Positions 1 to 7,713 of a stretch of DNA of 64,000 nt are shown here, piece by piece. The stretch covers positions 1 through 64,000 of the forward strand of contig JAAQTN010000010.1 in the NCBI GenBank assembly GCA_011742915.1. The letters are read 5' to 3'. Under the pieces are notes generated by a model. The model saw only the letters and a program-made list of their open reading frames with translations, was not told the DNA's origin and made no database searches. Position numbers and translations under genes: made by a program. Numbering within the stretch: the stretch's first letter is position 1; each line of letters begins with the position of its first letter. Origin of the DNA: Billgrantia desiderata (GTDB lineage Bacteria > Pseudomonadota > Gammaproteobacteria > Pseudomonadales > Halomonadaceae).

Positions 1-75
1 CGAGCAGGTCGTCAGAGGGTAAGGGGGTCAGATTTCACTGTCGCCAGGGGGTCACTTTCTGATGTCGCTTGACAT
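1..75. mobile_element. Probable terminal end of an IS21-type insertion element
   Basis: Two adjacent 24-base units, at 23-46 and 47-70, both begin GGGGGTCA and both end in a TGTCGC core, with about two thirds of bases shared. Tandem terminal repeats of this style occur at the ends of IS21-family elements. The transposase and helper genes would lie to the left, outside the window. No coding sequence of the element is visible here, so the family assignment rests on the repeat pattern only. Confidence 0.4.
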
Positions 76-147
76 GGCGGGCTTCGACTTCGAAATCAAG
101 GTGATCGCCCGGATTCCGCAGCCGGCCGCATAACCACGGCACCACCC

Positions 148-182
148 GGCAGCCCGCCGCCCTGCAACGGCGGTGGGCTGCC
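148..182. other. Strong GC hairpin in the left intergenic region
   Basis: GGCAGCCC at 148-155 pairs with GGGCTGCC at 175-182, and inner GCCGCC/GGCGG bases extend the stem. There is no T-run on either side, so it is not a classical intrinsic terminator. The rest of 76-307 shows no convincing gene. Confidence 0.4.
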
Positions 183-307
183 AACGAGTGCGCCCGCAAA
201 ATGGCACACCCCAGGCCCCTAACCCATACTGCAGCGTGCACCCTACCAATGCCACCAAGCCGCCACGTCAGGAGCCGGACGGCTAGGGCAACGCTATGGA
301 GGCACCC

Positions 308-577
308 ATGGATGAAGATCTCGAACGAATGACCCGCGAGGAGCTGATCGACGAAGCCAAACGGCTCCGTCAAGGCATCCGCGAGCACCGCGACTGCAGC
401 GGACACGACCTGTGCTGGCACCATCCGGCCCTGTGGGCCTTACTGCCCGACAAGACCGACCCGGTTCCCGTGATACCCGAGTGGCCGGAGTTCATCAAAG
501 GCTGCGTCAAGTATCGACAATCGCTGGACGAACAGGCACCCGATGCACCGCGCTCGAATGTCTCATATGATGAGTGA
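308..577 (+). CDS. Conserved small hypothetical protein (89 aa)
   Basis: Small acidic soluble protein. The N-terminal third (EDLERMTREELIDEAKRL) is a predicted helix; a CSGHDLCWHHPALWALLP segment follows, with two Cys and three His, and the tail is rich in Pro and Trp. I recall similar small proteins with a HDLCWHHP-like core in other proteobacteria, but no function is known to me. The start at 308 is preferred over the ATG at 296 because GGAGG lies six bases upstream of it. The gene end overlaps the longer possible start of the following acetyltransferase gene. Confidence 0.65.
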   Translation: MDEDLERMTREELIDEAKRLRQGIREHRDCSGHDLCWHHPALWALLPDKTDPVPVIPEWPEFIKGCVKYRQSLDEQAPDAPRSNVSYDE

Positions 578-602
578 GACGCCCGGCAATCAAGGCCACA
601 CC

Positions 603-1136
603 ATGCTTCCCTCACGTATCGAAACGGAGCGGCTTGTCCTGCGGGAACCCCGCCCCACCGATGGGTCGCTCCTGTATCAGGCGTACACGGCCGATGCGGA
701 AGTCAGCCGCTACCTGATCTGGCGCCCACACCAGGCCCCCGCCGAAACGCAGCAATTCGTCGATGCCTGCATAAAAGGCTGGCAAGCGCGCACTCATTTT
801 CCCTACGTCATGACCTTGCAGCGTGAAGAGCACGAACCTATCGGCATGCTGGATGCCCGGCCACGGGGCCATATTGTCGATGTGGGCTATGTGCTGGCAC
901 GGCGCTATTGGCAGCGTGGCCTCATGTCAGAAGCACTCACGGCACTCACCGAGCTCTGCCTGGCTCTGCCCGAGACATATCGCGTTCAGGCCACCTGCGA
1001 TGTGGATAATCTGGCTTCTGCCCGCCTGCTGGAAAAGTGCGGCTTTCGGCAAGAGGGCCGCCTCGAGCGTTACGTGGTACATCCCAACCTCGGCGCTGAA
1101 CCTCGTGCCTGCTTCATGTATGCACGGTGCCGCTGA
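603..1136 (+). CDS. GNAT family N-acetyltransferase (RimJ/RimL type)
   Basis: About 177 aa. It opens with the RIETERLVLREPRPTD block typical of RimJ/RimL-like acetyltransferases, has the central strand YVLARRYWQRGLMSEALTAL corresponding to the acetyl-CoA pyrophosphate loop, and ends with the DNLASARLLEKCGFRQEG block that closes the GNAT fold. These enzymes transfer acetyl from acetyl-CoA to an amine, often a protein N-terminus; the substrate cannot be read from sequence. In-frame ATGs at 543, 567 and 570 would add up to 20 residues. The start at 603 is chosen because AAGG lies seven bases upstream and the family fold begins right after it. Confidence 0.8.
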   Translation: MLPSRIETERLVLREPRPTDGSLLYQAYTADAEVSRYLIWRPHQAPAETQQFVDACIKGWQARTHFPYVMTLQREEHEPIGMLDARPRGHIVDVGYVLARRYWQRGLMSEALTALTELCLALPETYRVQATCDVDNLASARLLEKCGFRQEGRLERYVVHPNLGAEPRACFMYARCR

Positions 1137-1292
1137 AAGAAAGCATCCTCGCCCTTTGTTGTAAGCCCTCTGCCACACCTGCGTAAGCCATGACGTCAAT
1201 TTCTAAGACGCATGTCGGCTTTCGGTCAATTCGCGTAGCGAGACTGCAACATGGCGTTTACGTTTGTAAGAGACACGCAGGGAGGGAGCGAG

Positions 1293-2309
1293 ATGAAGCG
1301 CATCGTCGTCTGCGCCGATGGTACCTGGCAATGTCCCGAAAGCGATAACCCCACGCACGTACTGCGTCTGGCACGCGGCGTCGCTCCTGATTGTCAGGCC
1401 GGCACCAAGCAGATCGTCTATTACGACCAGGGCGTGGGCACCGAAGGCGATCGAATACGCGGTGGCGCCACCGGCGCCGGCATCGACAAGAACATCATGG
1501 ATTGCTATCGCTTCGTCGTGCACAACTATGAGCCCGGCGATCAGCTCTTCCTGTTCGGCTTCAGCCGCGGCGCCTACACCGTTCGCTCCCTGGCGGGGCT
1601 CATCCGCAACTGCGGCCTGCTCCGGCGCGAGTGCGCCGAGAGAGTGAACGAGGCCTACGAGCTCTATCGTCAGCGCCCCAAGAGCTCTGCCCCCGCCGAG
1701 CGCAAGGCCACGGACTTTCGCCGCAAGCATGCCGTAGCGGACAAGACCGAGATAAAATTCATCGGCGTGTGGGACACCGTCGGCTCGCTGGGCATACCCG
1801 CCCCGTTCCTCGGCACCTTGGGTACCTCTCGCTACCTGTTCCACGACACCGCCCCCAGCAGCATCATTCGCCACGCCCGCCACGCCGTTTCCATCGACGA
1901 AAACCGCCAGGACTTCGAGCCCACCCTGTGGACGCCCAAGCCAGGCATCGACCTGAAGCAGGTGTGGTTCGCCGGCGTGCACACCGATATCGGCGGCGGC
2001 TACGAGAAGCGCGAGCTGGGCGACTTCGCCGGGCAGTGGATGGCCAGTGAAGCCGAAAGCTGCGGGCTCGCCCTCGAACCACATTTCCACAGCGCCCTCA
2101 ACCCGCGCCATACCGGCATTCAGCACAACGAATACAAAGGGTTCTACCGCGTGATGCGCCGCTCACAACAACGCACGCTGGAGCCCTGCGTGCACCGAAG
2201 CGTACGCCAACGCTGGGACGACCCGCACTTCACCTACAAGAGCCCGGCGTTGAAGAAGTTGCTCGATTCGGTGGGCGGGGATTGGGGCCGGGTGGAATTG
2301 GTGGGGTGA
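1293..2309 (+). CDS. DUF2235 alpha/beta-hydrolase (Tle1-like) protein
   Basis: 338 aa, no signal peptide. It begins with KRIVVCADGTWQ, carries the nucleophile elbow G-F-S-R-G with Ser about residue 91, and later AGVHTDIGGGY, all hallmarks of DUF2235. The family includes the type VI secretion phospholipase effectors Tle1, but many members are stand-alone proteins. No vgrG, immunity gene or other T6SS gene is adjacent, so an effector role is not supported here. The start at 1293 follows a GGGAGGGAG ribosome site; the upstream in-frame ATG at 1251 lacks one. Likely a cytoplasmic esterase or lipase-like enzyme of unknown substrate. Confidence 0.85.
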   Translation: MKRIVVCADGTWQCPESDNPTHVLRLARGVAPDCQAGTKQIVYYDQGVGTEGDRIRGGATGAGIDKNIMDCYRFVVHNYEPGDQLFLFGFSRGAYTVRSLAGLIRNCGLLRRECAERVNEAYELYRQRPKSSAPAERKATDFRRKHAVADKTEIKFIGVWDTVGSLGIPAPFLGTLGTSRYLFHDTAPSSIIRHARHAVSIDENRQDFEPTLWTPKPGIDLKQVWFAGVHTDIGGGYEKRELGDFAGQWMASEAESCGLALEPHFHSALNPRHTGIQHNEYKGFYRVMRRSQQRTLEPCVHRSVRQRWDDPHFTYKSPALKKLLDSVGGDWGRVELVG

Positions 2310-2317
2310 GGGAGTAT

Positions 2318-2361
2318 GGCGTCGACCGGCGGTCTATTGCCGGTCGGTTCCAATTGACGCC
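2318..2361. other. Nested hairpin between convergent genes
   Basis: GGCGTC at 2318-2323 pairs with GACGCC at 2356-2361, and inside it GACCGGC at 2324-2330 pairs with GCCGGTC at 2339-2345. It lies between the convergent DUF2235 and secDF genes and could act as a T-less terminator for both. Its right half overlaps the transposase scar, so the structure may be partly accidental. Confidence 0.35.
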
Positions 2362-2406
2362 AGACCTTGCGAATACCCTAAATCCATAGTTCTCGTCCCA
2401 GACGCG
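2339..2406 (-). pseudogene. Frameshifted scrap of an IS3-family transposase (OrfB)
   Basis: On the minus strand 2406-2383 encodes RVWDENYG and, after a frameshift, 2374-2339 encodes IRKVWRQLEPTG. The two pieces together match the RVWDEN..YG.RKVWRQL block of IS3-type OrfB transposases, upstream of the catalytic DDE core. No more of the gene and no terminal repeat is recognisable. This is a dead remnant; the family call is from memory of the motif. Confidence 0.55.
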
Positions 2407-2445
2407 CGGATTCCCAAACAGGTCTGCGCTGGCTCCATTATCCTC

Positions 2446-4968
2446 TTAGGGTGTGAGTTCCAGTTCCTTGCGAATTTCTTCGGCTGTCGGCCGCAACTGG
2501 GCGAGCCCCTTCCTGGTGCGCCGCTGGCCCAGATAATACAGAATCGGCGAGGCAATAAAGACCGATGAACTGGTGCCTATCACGATGCCAAACAACATGG
2601 GCAATGCGAAGCTCGCAACGGCTGCTCCGCCCGCAATGCCCATGGGCAGCAGGGCGAGGAAGGTCGTTACTGAGGTGAACACGGTGCGGGTGAGCGTCGT
2701 TGAAATGCTCTCGTTAAGCAGATCCAGCATCGGCCGACCCGGTGTTTTCCTCATGTTCTCGCGGATACGGTCGAACACCACCACCTTGTCATTAACCGAA
2801 TATCCCATCAGCGCGAGCAGCGCCGCAACCGCCGTCAGGTTGAACTCCACGCCAGCGAGAACGAAGAATCCGATGGTTTTGGTAAGATCCAGCGCAATGG
2901 TCAGTGTAGCTGCCCAGGCGAAATGTGCCTCGAAGCGGAACCAGAGGTACGCCAACATGCCAGTGCCAGCCAACAAGATCGCCAGAATCGTGGCTTCGCT
3001 GAAGCCACCGCTGACTTTCGGCCCCACCATATCCACCTTCGCGAACTCGGCATTTGGCTCGACCGATGCAATCGCGGTTTTGAGCACTGCCACCTGCTCC
3101 CCCGTCGCTTCCGATGCGCCCTGTTCTGCTGGCAGACGGATGAGGAAACGCCCATCAGTGCCAGCTTCTTGAATGGCTGCGTCCTCAAGGTCTTGCGCCT
3201 GCAGCGTGGTTCGCAACTGATCCACGGTTACCCCTTGGGCCTGTACTTCCACCACCGTACCGCCGGTAAAATCAACGCCGTATTTCAGCCCCGGCTGCAC
3301 AAACAGAGCAATCGCCGCCAGGGAGAGCACCGCCGATACCACGAGACCTATCACGCGACCGCGCATGAAGTTCACGCCTCGCTCACTCAGGCGGTCAAGC
3401 AAGGGAATGCCTGAAATGACCAACGGTTGCCGCTCACGGCCGCGGATATGCCACTCCATGATGAGGCGGGTGACCGCTATCGCCGTGAACAAGGAGGTTA
3501 CCAGACCGATGCCGATGGTGACGGCAAAGCCTCTGACCGGCCCGCTGCCAAACAGGAACAGCAAGCTGACCGCGATCAGGGTAGTAAAGTTGGAATCCAG
3601 AATCGTCCTGTAGGCCTTGCCAAATCCTTCCCGCAAGGCCATCCAAGCTAGCTTGCCCTGGCGGGACTCCTCACGGATACGCTCGTTGATCAGAATGTTG
3701 GCATCCACCGCCATGCCAATGGTGAGGATAATTCCGGCAATCCCCGGCAGAGTCAGGGTCGCCCCCAGCAGGCTCAATATGCCAAAGACCAGCCCAATGT
3801 TCACCGTCAGCCCCACACAAGCAATCAGCCCCCAGCGTCCGTAAAGCCCTATCATGAAGGCAATTACCATGGCTGCACCCAGCAAACCGGTGGTCAGTCC
3901 CATGGCGATGGCGTCACTGCCCAGGTCGGGGCCAACCGTACGTTCCTCTACCACATGCAAGGGGGCGGGCAAGGCGCCAGCCCGCAGCAGCAAGGCCAGA
4001 TCACTGGCTTCTTTTGTGGTAAACCCACCGCTGATCTCACCGCTAGCGCCAATGGCGCTTCGGATTACCGGCGCTGCAATCACTTCACCATCCAGCACGA
4101 TGGCCAGGGGTCGTCCAATGTTGTCCCGGGTCATATCCCCAAACAGCCGGGCACCCTTGTCGTCCAACTCGAAATTGACCACCGGCTCGTTCGTAGTCGG
4201 ATTGAAAGCCATGCGCGCATCGCGGATGTGCTCGCCTGCCATGGCAGCCCGTTTTTCCAGTGTATAGTGCTCGTTATCATGGGCACCCGGCAGGGTAATC
4301 GTTGCTACATCTTCCTCTGCTGCCTCCAAGGCTGCCCATTGAAACGTCATTTTCGCCGTGGTACCGAGCAATTCACGAATCTCGCTCGGGTCGGCGACTC
4401 CCGGCATTTGTACCAGAATACCGTCGCTGCCCTGGCGAGTGATACTGGGCTCCACCAGTCCGGTTTCGTCCAGCCGCCGCCTGACCACTTCCAGACTTCG
4501 CTCCACCGCGTCCCGGGAAACACTCTCCCGCCAGGACTCGGTCAGCGTCAGCACCAGGCGCCCGCCATTGGTATCTACGTCGAACCGACGCGTGCCATCC
4601 GGCGTGTCCTTAGCCAGTGCACGAGCAAGGCCTGCAGCTTCAGACACTCGTTCGGACTGGGTCACCGGTAGCTCGATACCCTTATGGGTAACCTGAAGGC
4701 GCCCATAACGAATGCCCGCCTCACGCAGGGATGCTGTCAACTCGCCAGCAACCGCTTCGTACTCACTGGCAAACAAGCCCTGGATATCCGCTTCCAGAAG
4801 CAGGTGTGAACCACCCTGGAGGTCCAGCCCCAGGGAAACCGTATTCTGCTGGTACCAGTCCGGCAATTTACCGGATAGAGAGGGGGAAAGAAGATTCGGC
4901 AATGCACTCAGCAGCCCGAGCACAATCACCAGGCCGTAGACAACGGCCCGTAAAAGCAACGATTTCAT
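2446..4968 (-). CDS. secDF: Protein translocase SecDF (SecD-SecF fusion)
   Basis: 840 aa inner-membrane protein using proton motive force to assist Sec-dependent export from the periplasmic side. The SecD half has the first TM near residues 5-25, the GLDLQGGSHLLLEAD block, a periplasmic P1 domain, and the TM motif AGIILTIGMAVDANILINERIREE. The SecF half starts near residue 540 with a new TM and YGVDFTGGTVVE, and ends with GYSVNDKVVVFDRIREN. Gammaproteobacteria normally have separate secD and secF next to yajC and tgt; none of these is here, so this is probably a second, orphan copy. The gene looks visibly less GC-rich than its neighbours and sits beside an IS3 scar, which suggests acquisition by transfer. 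GAGG precedes the start. Confidence 0.93.
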   Translation of the reverse strand: MKSLLLRAVVYGLVIVLGLLSALPNLLSPSLSGKLPDWYQQNTVSLGLDLQGGSHLLLEADIQGLFASEYEAVAGELTASLREAGIRYGRLQVTHKGIELPVTQSERVSEAAGLARALAKDTPDGTRRFDVDTNGGRLVLTLTESWRESVSRDAVERSLEVVRRRLDETGLVEPSITRQGSDGILVQMPGVADPSEIRELLGTTAKMTFQWAALEAAEEDVATITLPGAHDNEHYTLEKRAAMAGEHIRDARMAFNPTTNEPVVNFELDDKGARLFGDMTRDNIGRPLAIVLDGEVIAAPVIRSAIGASGEISGGFTTKEASDLALLLRAGALPAPLHVVEERTVGPDLGSDAIAMGLTTGLLGAAMVIAFMIGLYGRWGLIACVGLTVNIGLVFGILSLLGATLTLPGIAGIILTIGMAVDANILINERIREESRQGKLAWMALREGFGKAYRTILDSNFTTLIAVSLLFLFGSGPVRGFAVTIGIGLVTSLFTAIAVTRLIMEWHIRGRERQPLVISGIPLLDRLSERGVNFMRGRVIGLVVSAVLSLAAIALFVQPGLKYGVDFTGGTVVEVQAQGVTVDQLRTTLQAQDLEDAAIQEAGTDGRFLIRLPAEQGASEATGEQVAVLKTAIASVEPNAEFAKVDMVGPKVSGGFSEATILAILLAGTGMLAYLWFRFEAHFAWAATLTIALDLTKTIGFFVLAGVEFNLTAVAALLALMGYSVNDKVVVFDRIRENMRKTPGRPMLDLLNESISTTLTRTVFTSVTTFLALLPMGIAGGAAVASFALPMLFGIVIGTSSSVFIASPILYYLGQRRTRKGLAQLRPTAEEIRKELELTP

Positions 4969-5038
4969 GGGTAATCCTCGAAGAAAACTTCACTATCCGA
5001 ACTGACTGCCAGATACACAGCCATGAATAAGCGGAGGA

Positions 5039-5419
5039 TTACGCCAGAGGGGGAGCGCGAAGAAGGGGGGTCAGAAAACGGGCGGCTGCAGGGGAATGTC
5101 CCGTGCCCGCGTTGATGGTGCAGGTATGACGACCAACACTGGTCCACAAAACCTTCGGATTGTCATGCCACCAGTCGGGGAGGTCCGGTTCACCATCCGC
5201 TGCGGTATCGTTCCTGAGGTGGCCGCGCAGCGCCCTGATGGATTCGTTATGACTGGCAACCACCAGATGATCCAAGGTTCCGATAAACCCATGATCAACC
5301 CGGGCAGCGGTAGCCTGCTGGTGGGTAAGGGAAGAGAGAGATACGAGCAGCAATACCAGCAGTGGTAACACCACCAGGGGTATTTGTAGCCGTCCGCGAA
5401 GGGAGCGATCGTTAGTCAT
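5039..5419 (-). CDS. Small His-rich membrane-anchored hypothetical protein
   Basis: 126 aa. The N-terminus is RGRLQIP followed by a hydrophobic stretch at about residues 13-30, a signal anchor or uncleaved signal peptide. The rest is a periplasmic-looking segment with several His and one Cys, ending in a Pro-rich LLRAPP tail. I do not recognise the family. It is co-directional with secDF, ends about 70 bases upstream of it, and has GAGG seven bases before its ATG, so the two may be one transcript. That arrangement suggests a link to export or metal handling, but this is inference only. Confidence 0.5.
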   Translation of the reverse strand: MTNDRSLRGRLQIPLVVLPLLVLLLVSLSSLTHQQATAARVDHGFIGTLDHLVVASHNESIRALRGHLRNDTAADGEPDLPDWWHDNPKVLWTSVGRHTCTINAGTGHSPAAARFLTPLLRAPPLA

Positions 5420-5485
5420 GCTGCTGCCTCAAGATATCGATTGAATCTTGGAATGCAGACTCGCCGGCGTCAACGAATTTGTATG

Positions 5486-6226
5486 CTATAGCGCCTCTTC
5501 CAACAACATCGCCAACCGCTTGTGATGCAGCGCATCGGCGGCCGCGTCGTAGCTCGGGGCGTCCTTGGCGGTGAAGCCGTGGGCGGCGCCCTTGTAGAGT
5601 TCGGTGGTGAAATGCACGCCGGCCTTGGCCAGCGCTTCGTCCAGGCGGGCAATCTGGTCGGGGGGTAGCAGTTCGTCCTTGTCGGCGTGGCCGAGATAGA
5701 CGCGCCCTTCGATGCTGCCGACCACGTACACCAGGCTGTTCGGGTCGCCGGCCGGGGCCAGGTTGGCTGAGTGGAAGCCGGCTGCGGCGGCAACTCGGCT
5801 TGGGTGTTCGGCTGCCATGCGCAGCGCGAAGGCGCCGGTCATGCAGTAGCCCACCACGCCAATCTTGCCGTCCGCGAACTCGGGCTCTTCATCGATGCAT
5901 TTCAGCAGCGCGGCGAAGTCGCGGGACTGTGCTTCGGGTGTGAGCTGGCCGGCATAGCCGAATAGCGTCGGGCGCACGTCGGGGTCGCGGAAGGATTTGC
6001 CCTCCGGCACGACGGTGCCGCGCACACTGCGGTAGTAAACGTTGGGCATCAGCACGGCATAGCCGTTGTCCGCCACCTGCTGAGCCTTTTCGTGATAGCA
6101 GGAGCGCAGGCCACCGATGTCGGTGAACAGCACCACGGCCGGCAGTGGCCCTTCGGCGCTATTCGGGGTGAACACATGAGCATCGATGCTGCCGTCGGCA
6201 GCGGGGATTTCGATGGCGCGAGACAT
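5486..6226 (-). CDS. Dienelactone hydrolase family protein
   Basis: 246 aa cytoplasmic alpha/beta-hydrolase. The nucleophile elbow is G-Y-C-M-T-G with Cys128, as in dienelactone hydrolases where Cys replaces the usual Ser. The acid sits in the GHADKDELLPP strand (about 182-184) and the His in KGAAHGF (His216), completing a Cys-Asp-His triad. Classical members open dienelactone in chlorocatechol degradation, but many stand-alone homologues act on other esters or lactones. No catechol pathway gene is adjacent, so the substrate is open. Confidence 0.88.
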   Translation of the reverse strand: MSRAIEIPAADGSIDAHVFTPNSAEGPLPAVVLFTDIGGLRSCYHEKAQQVADNGYAVLMPNVYYRSVRGTVVPEGKSFRDPDVRPTLFGYAGQLTPEAQSRDFAALLKCIDEEPEFADGKIGVVGYCMTGAFALRMAAEHPSRVAAAAGFHSANLAPAGDPNSLVYVVGSIEGRVYLGHADKDELLPPDQIARLDEALAKAGVHFTTELYKGAAHGFTAKDAPSYDAAADALHHKRLAMLLEEAL

Positions 6227-6364
6227 GAGCGAACTCCGATTGTCGATGGCGAATGGATGTCGTCAGAGCGAATGTGCCAAGGATCCGCTTTTGGCCAGCT
6301 TGAGTACCTTAGCCTATTTTGATTGAGGTGTTGGAGCTGACATCTACGGCTGCCGTGCAGCCAG

Positions 6365-6394
6365 AACAAGCATAAGGCCATGACAAGCATAAGG
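6365..6394 (+). repeat. 12-base direct repeat duplicating the OsmC ribosome-site region
   Basis: ACAAGCATAAGG occurs at 6365-6376 and again at 6383-6394, an 18-base period. Each copy ends in an AAGG Shine-Dalgarno-like core. The first copy is followed by an ATG that opens an eight-codon reading frame. Confidence 0.75.
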
Positions 6395-6406
6395 AGGGTG
6401 TCATGA
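6380..6406 (+). CDS. Possible eight-codon leader peptide coupled to osmC-like gene
   Basis: ATG at 6380 opens M-T-S-I-R-R-V-S and stops with TGA at 6404-6406. That stop overlaps the ATG of the OsmC-family gene at 6403 as ATGA, the usual geometry of translational coupling. AAGG lies three bases before its ATG, which is closer than ideal. The frame may be a by-product of the 18-base duplication; expression is unproven. Confidence 0.3.
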   Translation: MTSIRRVS

Positions 6407-6915
6407 AGGCTGAAGAGTTGCGGTCCGTCCAGACACCTCTGAAGGAGCGTTATCGCGAGGCTCCGGATGACGCCCTGATCACTCTGCGCGCGCAAGGGCG
6501 TCTCGGCGAAGGTGTCAGTTGCAGGATCGAGACCGGCAAGGCGCTCGTCGAGGCCGGGCTGCATCCCGCCACGGGCGGGAGCGGCCAGAGTGCGTGCTCC
6601 GGCGACATGCTGCTGGAAGCGTTGGTGGCCTGCGCCGGGGTGACGCTGAACGCCGTCGCCACCTCGCTCGGCATCGAGTTGCGGGATGCCTCGCTCCAGG
6701 CGGAGGGCGATCTCGATTTTCGCGGAACCCTCGGCGTGTCAAAGGAAGTGCCCGTCGGCTTCCAGGCCATTCGGCTGCAAATCACCCTGGACACCGATGC
6801 CACGGAAGAGCAGCTCGACACTCTCCTGCGTCTGACGGAGCGGTACTGCGTTGTCTACCAAACCCTGGCACATCCCCCAGCGCTGTCGGTCGCTCGCAAG
6901 CCCGTAACAAGCTGA
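6403..6915 (+). CDS. OsmC family peroxiredoxin-like protein
   Basis: 170 aa. It has the family's two conserved Cys: Cys77 in ALVACAGVTLNAVA on the central helix and Cys149 in LTERYCVVYQTL. In OsmC/Ohr enzymes these form the peroxidatic and resolving pair that reduces organic hydroperoxides in the cytoplasm. Cys65 is additional. The HPATGGSGQSACSGDMLLEA stretch is the usual region before the helix. The ATG at 6403 follows AAGGAGGG. Whether it is a true peroxidase or one of the broader OsmC-like relatives cannot be settled from sequence. Confidence 0.85.
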   Translation: MKAEELRSVQTPLKERYREAPDDALITLRAQGRLGEGVSCRIETGKALVEAGLHPATGGSGQSACSGDMLLEALVACAGVTLNAVATSLGIELRDASLQAEGDLDFRGTLGVSKEVPVGFQAIRLQITLDTDATEEQLDTLLRLTERYCVVYQTLAHPPALSVARKPVTS

Positions 6916-7020
6916 GTTCTGCATCCGATACCCGCCTCGCCGCCGCGCATCGCCAGCCTGTCGATTCCGCCGTACCTCGTTCGATGACTGGTTACAACAA
7001 CCCACCAGGAGGATGAGTTC

Positions 7021-7689
7021 ATGCGGAAAGTGATCGTTGGCGCGATGGTTTCCCTGGACGGCGTCATGCAGGCGCCCGGCGGGCCGCAGGAAGACCCGAC
7101 CGGCGGTTTTCGCTACGGCGGCTGGGTCGCACCGCTGGTAGACGAGGTATTCGGCGAGGAAATCGACAAGCTGTTCAGCCAGCCCTTCGATCTGCTGCTC
7201 GGACGCAGGACGTACGAGATCTTTGCCGCCCACTGGCCCTATGCCGAGGAAGGGCCGGACGACTCCATTGCCAAGACCTTCAACTCGATCAAGAAATACG
7301 TGGCGAGCCGAAAGGGGCTGGAGCTGACCTGGAAAGACTCGGTAGCGCTGCGCGATGCAGCCACCGATATTGCCAGGCTGAAGCAGGAGGACGGCCCGGC
7401 GCTAATCACCCAGGGCAGCACCGAACTGGTTCACACCCTGCTTGCGCACGACCTCGTCGATGAACTCAAGTTGTTCATCTGCCCCGTGGTGCTGGGGAGG
7501 GGCAAGAAGTTGTTCGACGATGGCACAGCGCCAGCGGCATTCAAGCTAGCCGCCCAGCGGGTTTCGCCCAACGGCATCGTGATAGCCCATTATGAGCGCG
7601 AAGGCGCGGTGCAGACCGGCGACTTCGCCATGGACCCGCCCACGGATGCAGAAGTGGCAAGGCGCGAGAAGATGCAGCGGGAGAGCTAG
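7021..7689 (+). CDS. Dihydrofolate reductase family protein (RibD C-terminal-like)
   Basis: 222 aa, RibD_C/YyaP-YwjB group rather than housekeeping FolA. N-terminal RKVIVGAMVSLDGVMQAPGG, the LLLGRRTYEIFAAHWP block, and the LITQGSTELVHTLLAHDLVDELKLFICPVVLGRGKKLF block match the NADPH-binding fold of this group. The last 25 residues (EGAVQTGDFAM to the end) form a short extension beyond the usual domain. Such proteins are predicted NADPH-dependent reductases; substrates are mostly unknown. AGGAGGATGAGTTC precedes the ATG. It follows the OsmC gene by about 100 bases in the same direction. Confidence 0.85.
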   Translation: MRKVIVGAMVSLDGVMQAPGGPQEDPTGGFRYGGWVAPLVDEVFGEEIDKLFSQPFDLLLGRRTYEIFAAHWPYAEEGPDDSIAKTFNSIKKYVASRKGLELTWKDSVALRDAATDIARLKQEDGPALITQGSTELVHTLLAHDLVDELKLFICPVVLGRGKKLFDDGTAPAAFKLAAQRVSPNGIVIAHYEREGAVQTGDFAMDPPTDAEVARREKMQRES

Positions 7690-7696
7690 GCGAGGT

Positions 7697-7713
7697 TAAC
7701 TTACGTTAAGTTA
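7697..7713. other. Short palindrome between convergent genes
   Basis: TAACTTACGTTAAGTTA has seven-base arms around CGT and spans the gap between the two convergent stop codons. No T-run follows, so termination is only a possibility. Confidence 0.35.

Noticed and set aside
35..424. Minus-strand frames at the left end
   Set aside because: They run across the repeat end and the small plus-strand gene, and have no ribosome site or recognisable domain.
1293..2309. Type VI secretion effector locus
   Set aside because: DUF2235 occurs in Tle1 effectors, but there is no vgrG, adaptor, immunity protein or T6SS structural gene adjacent.
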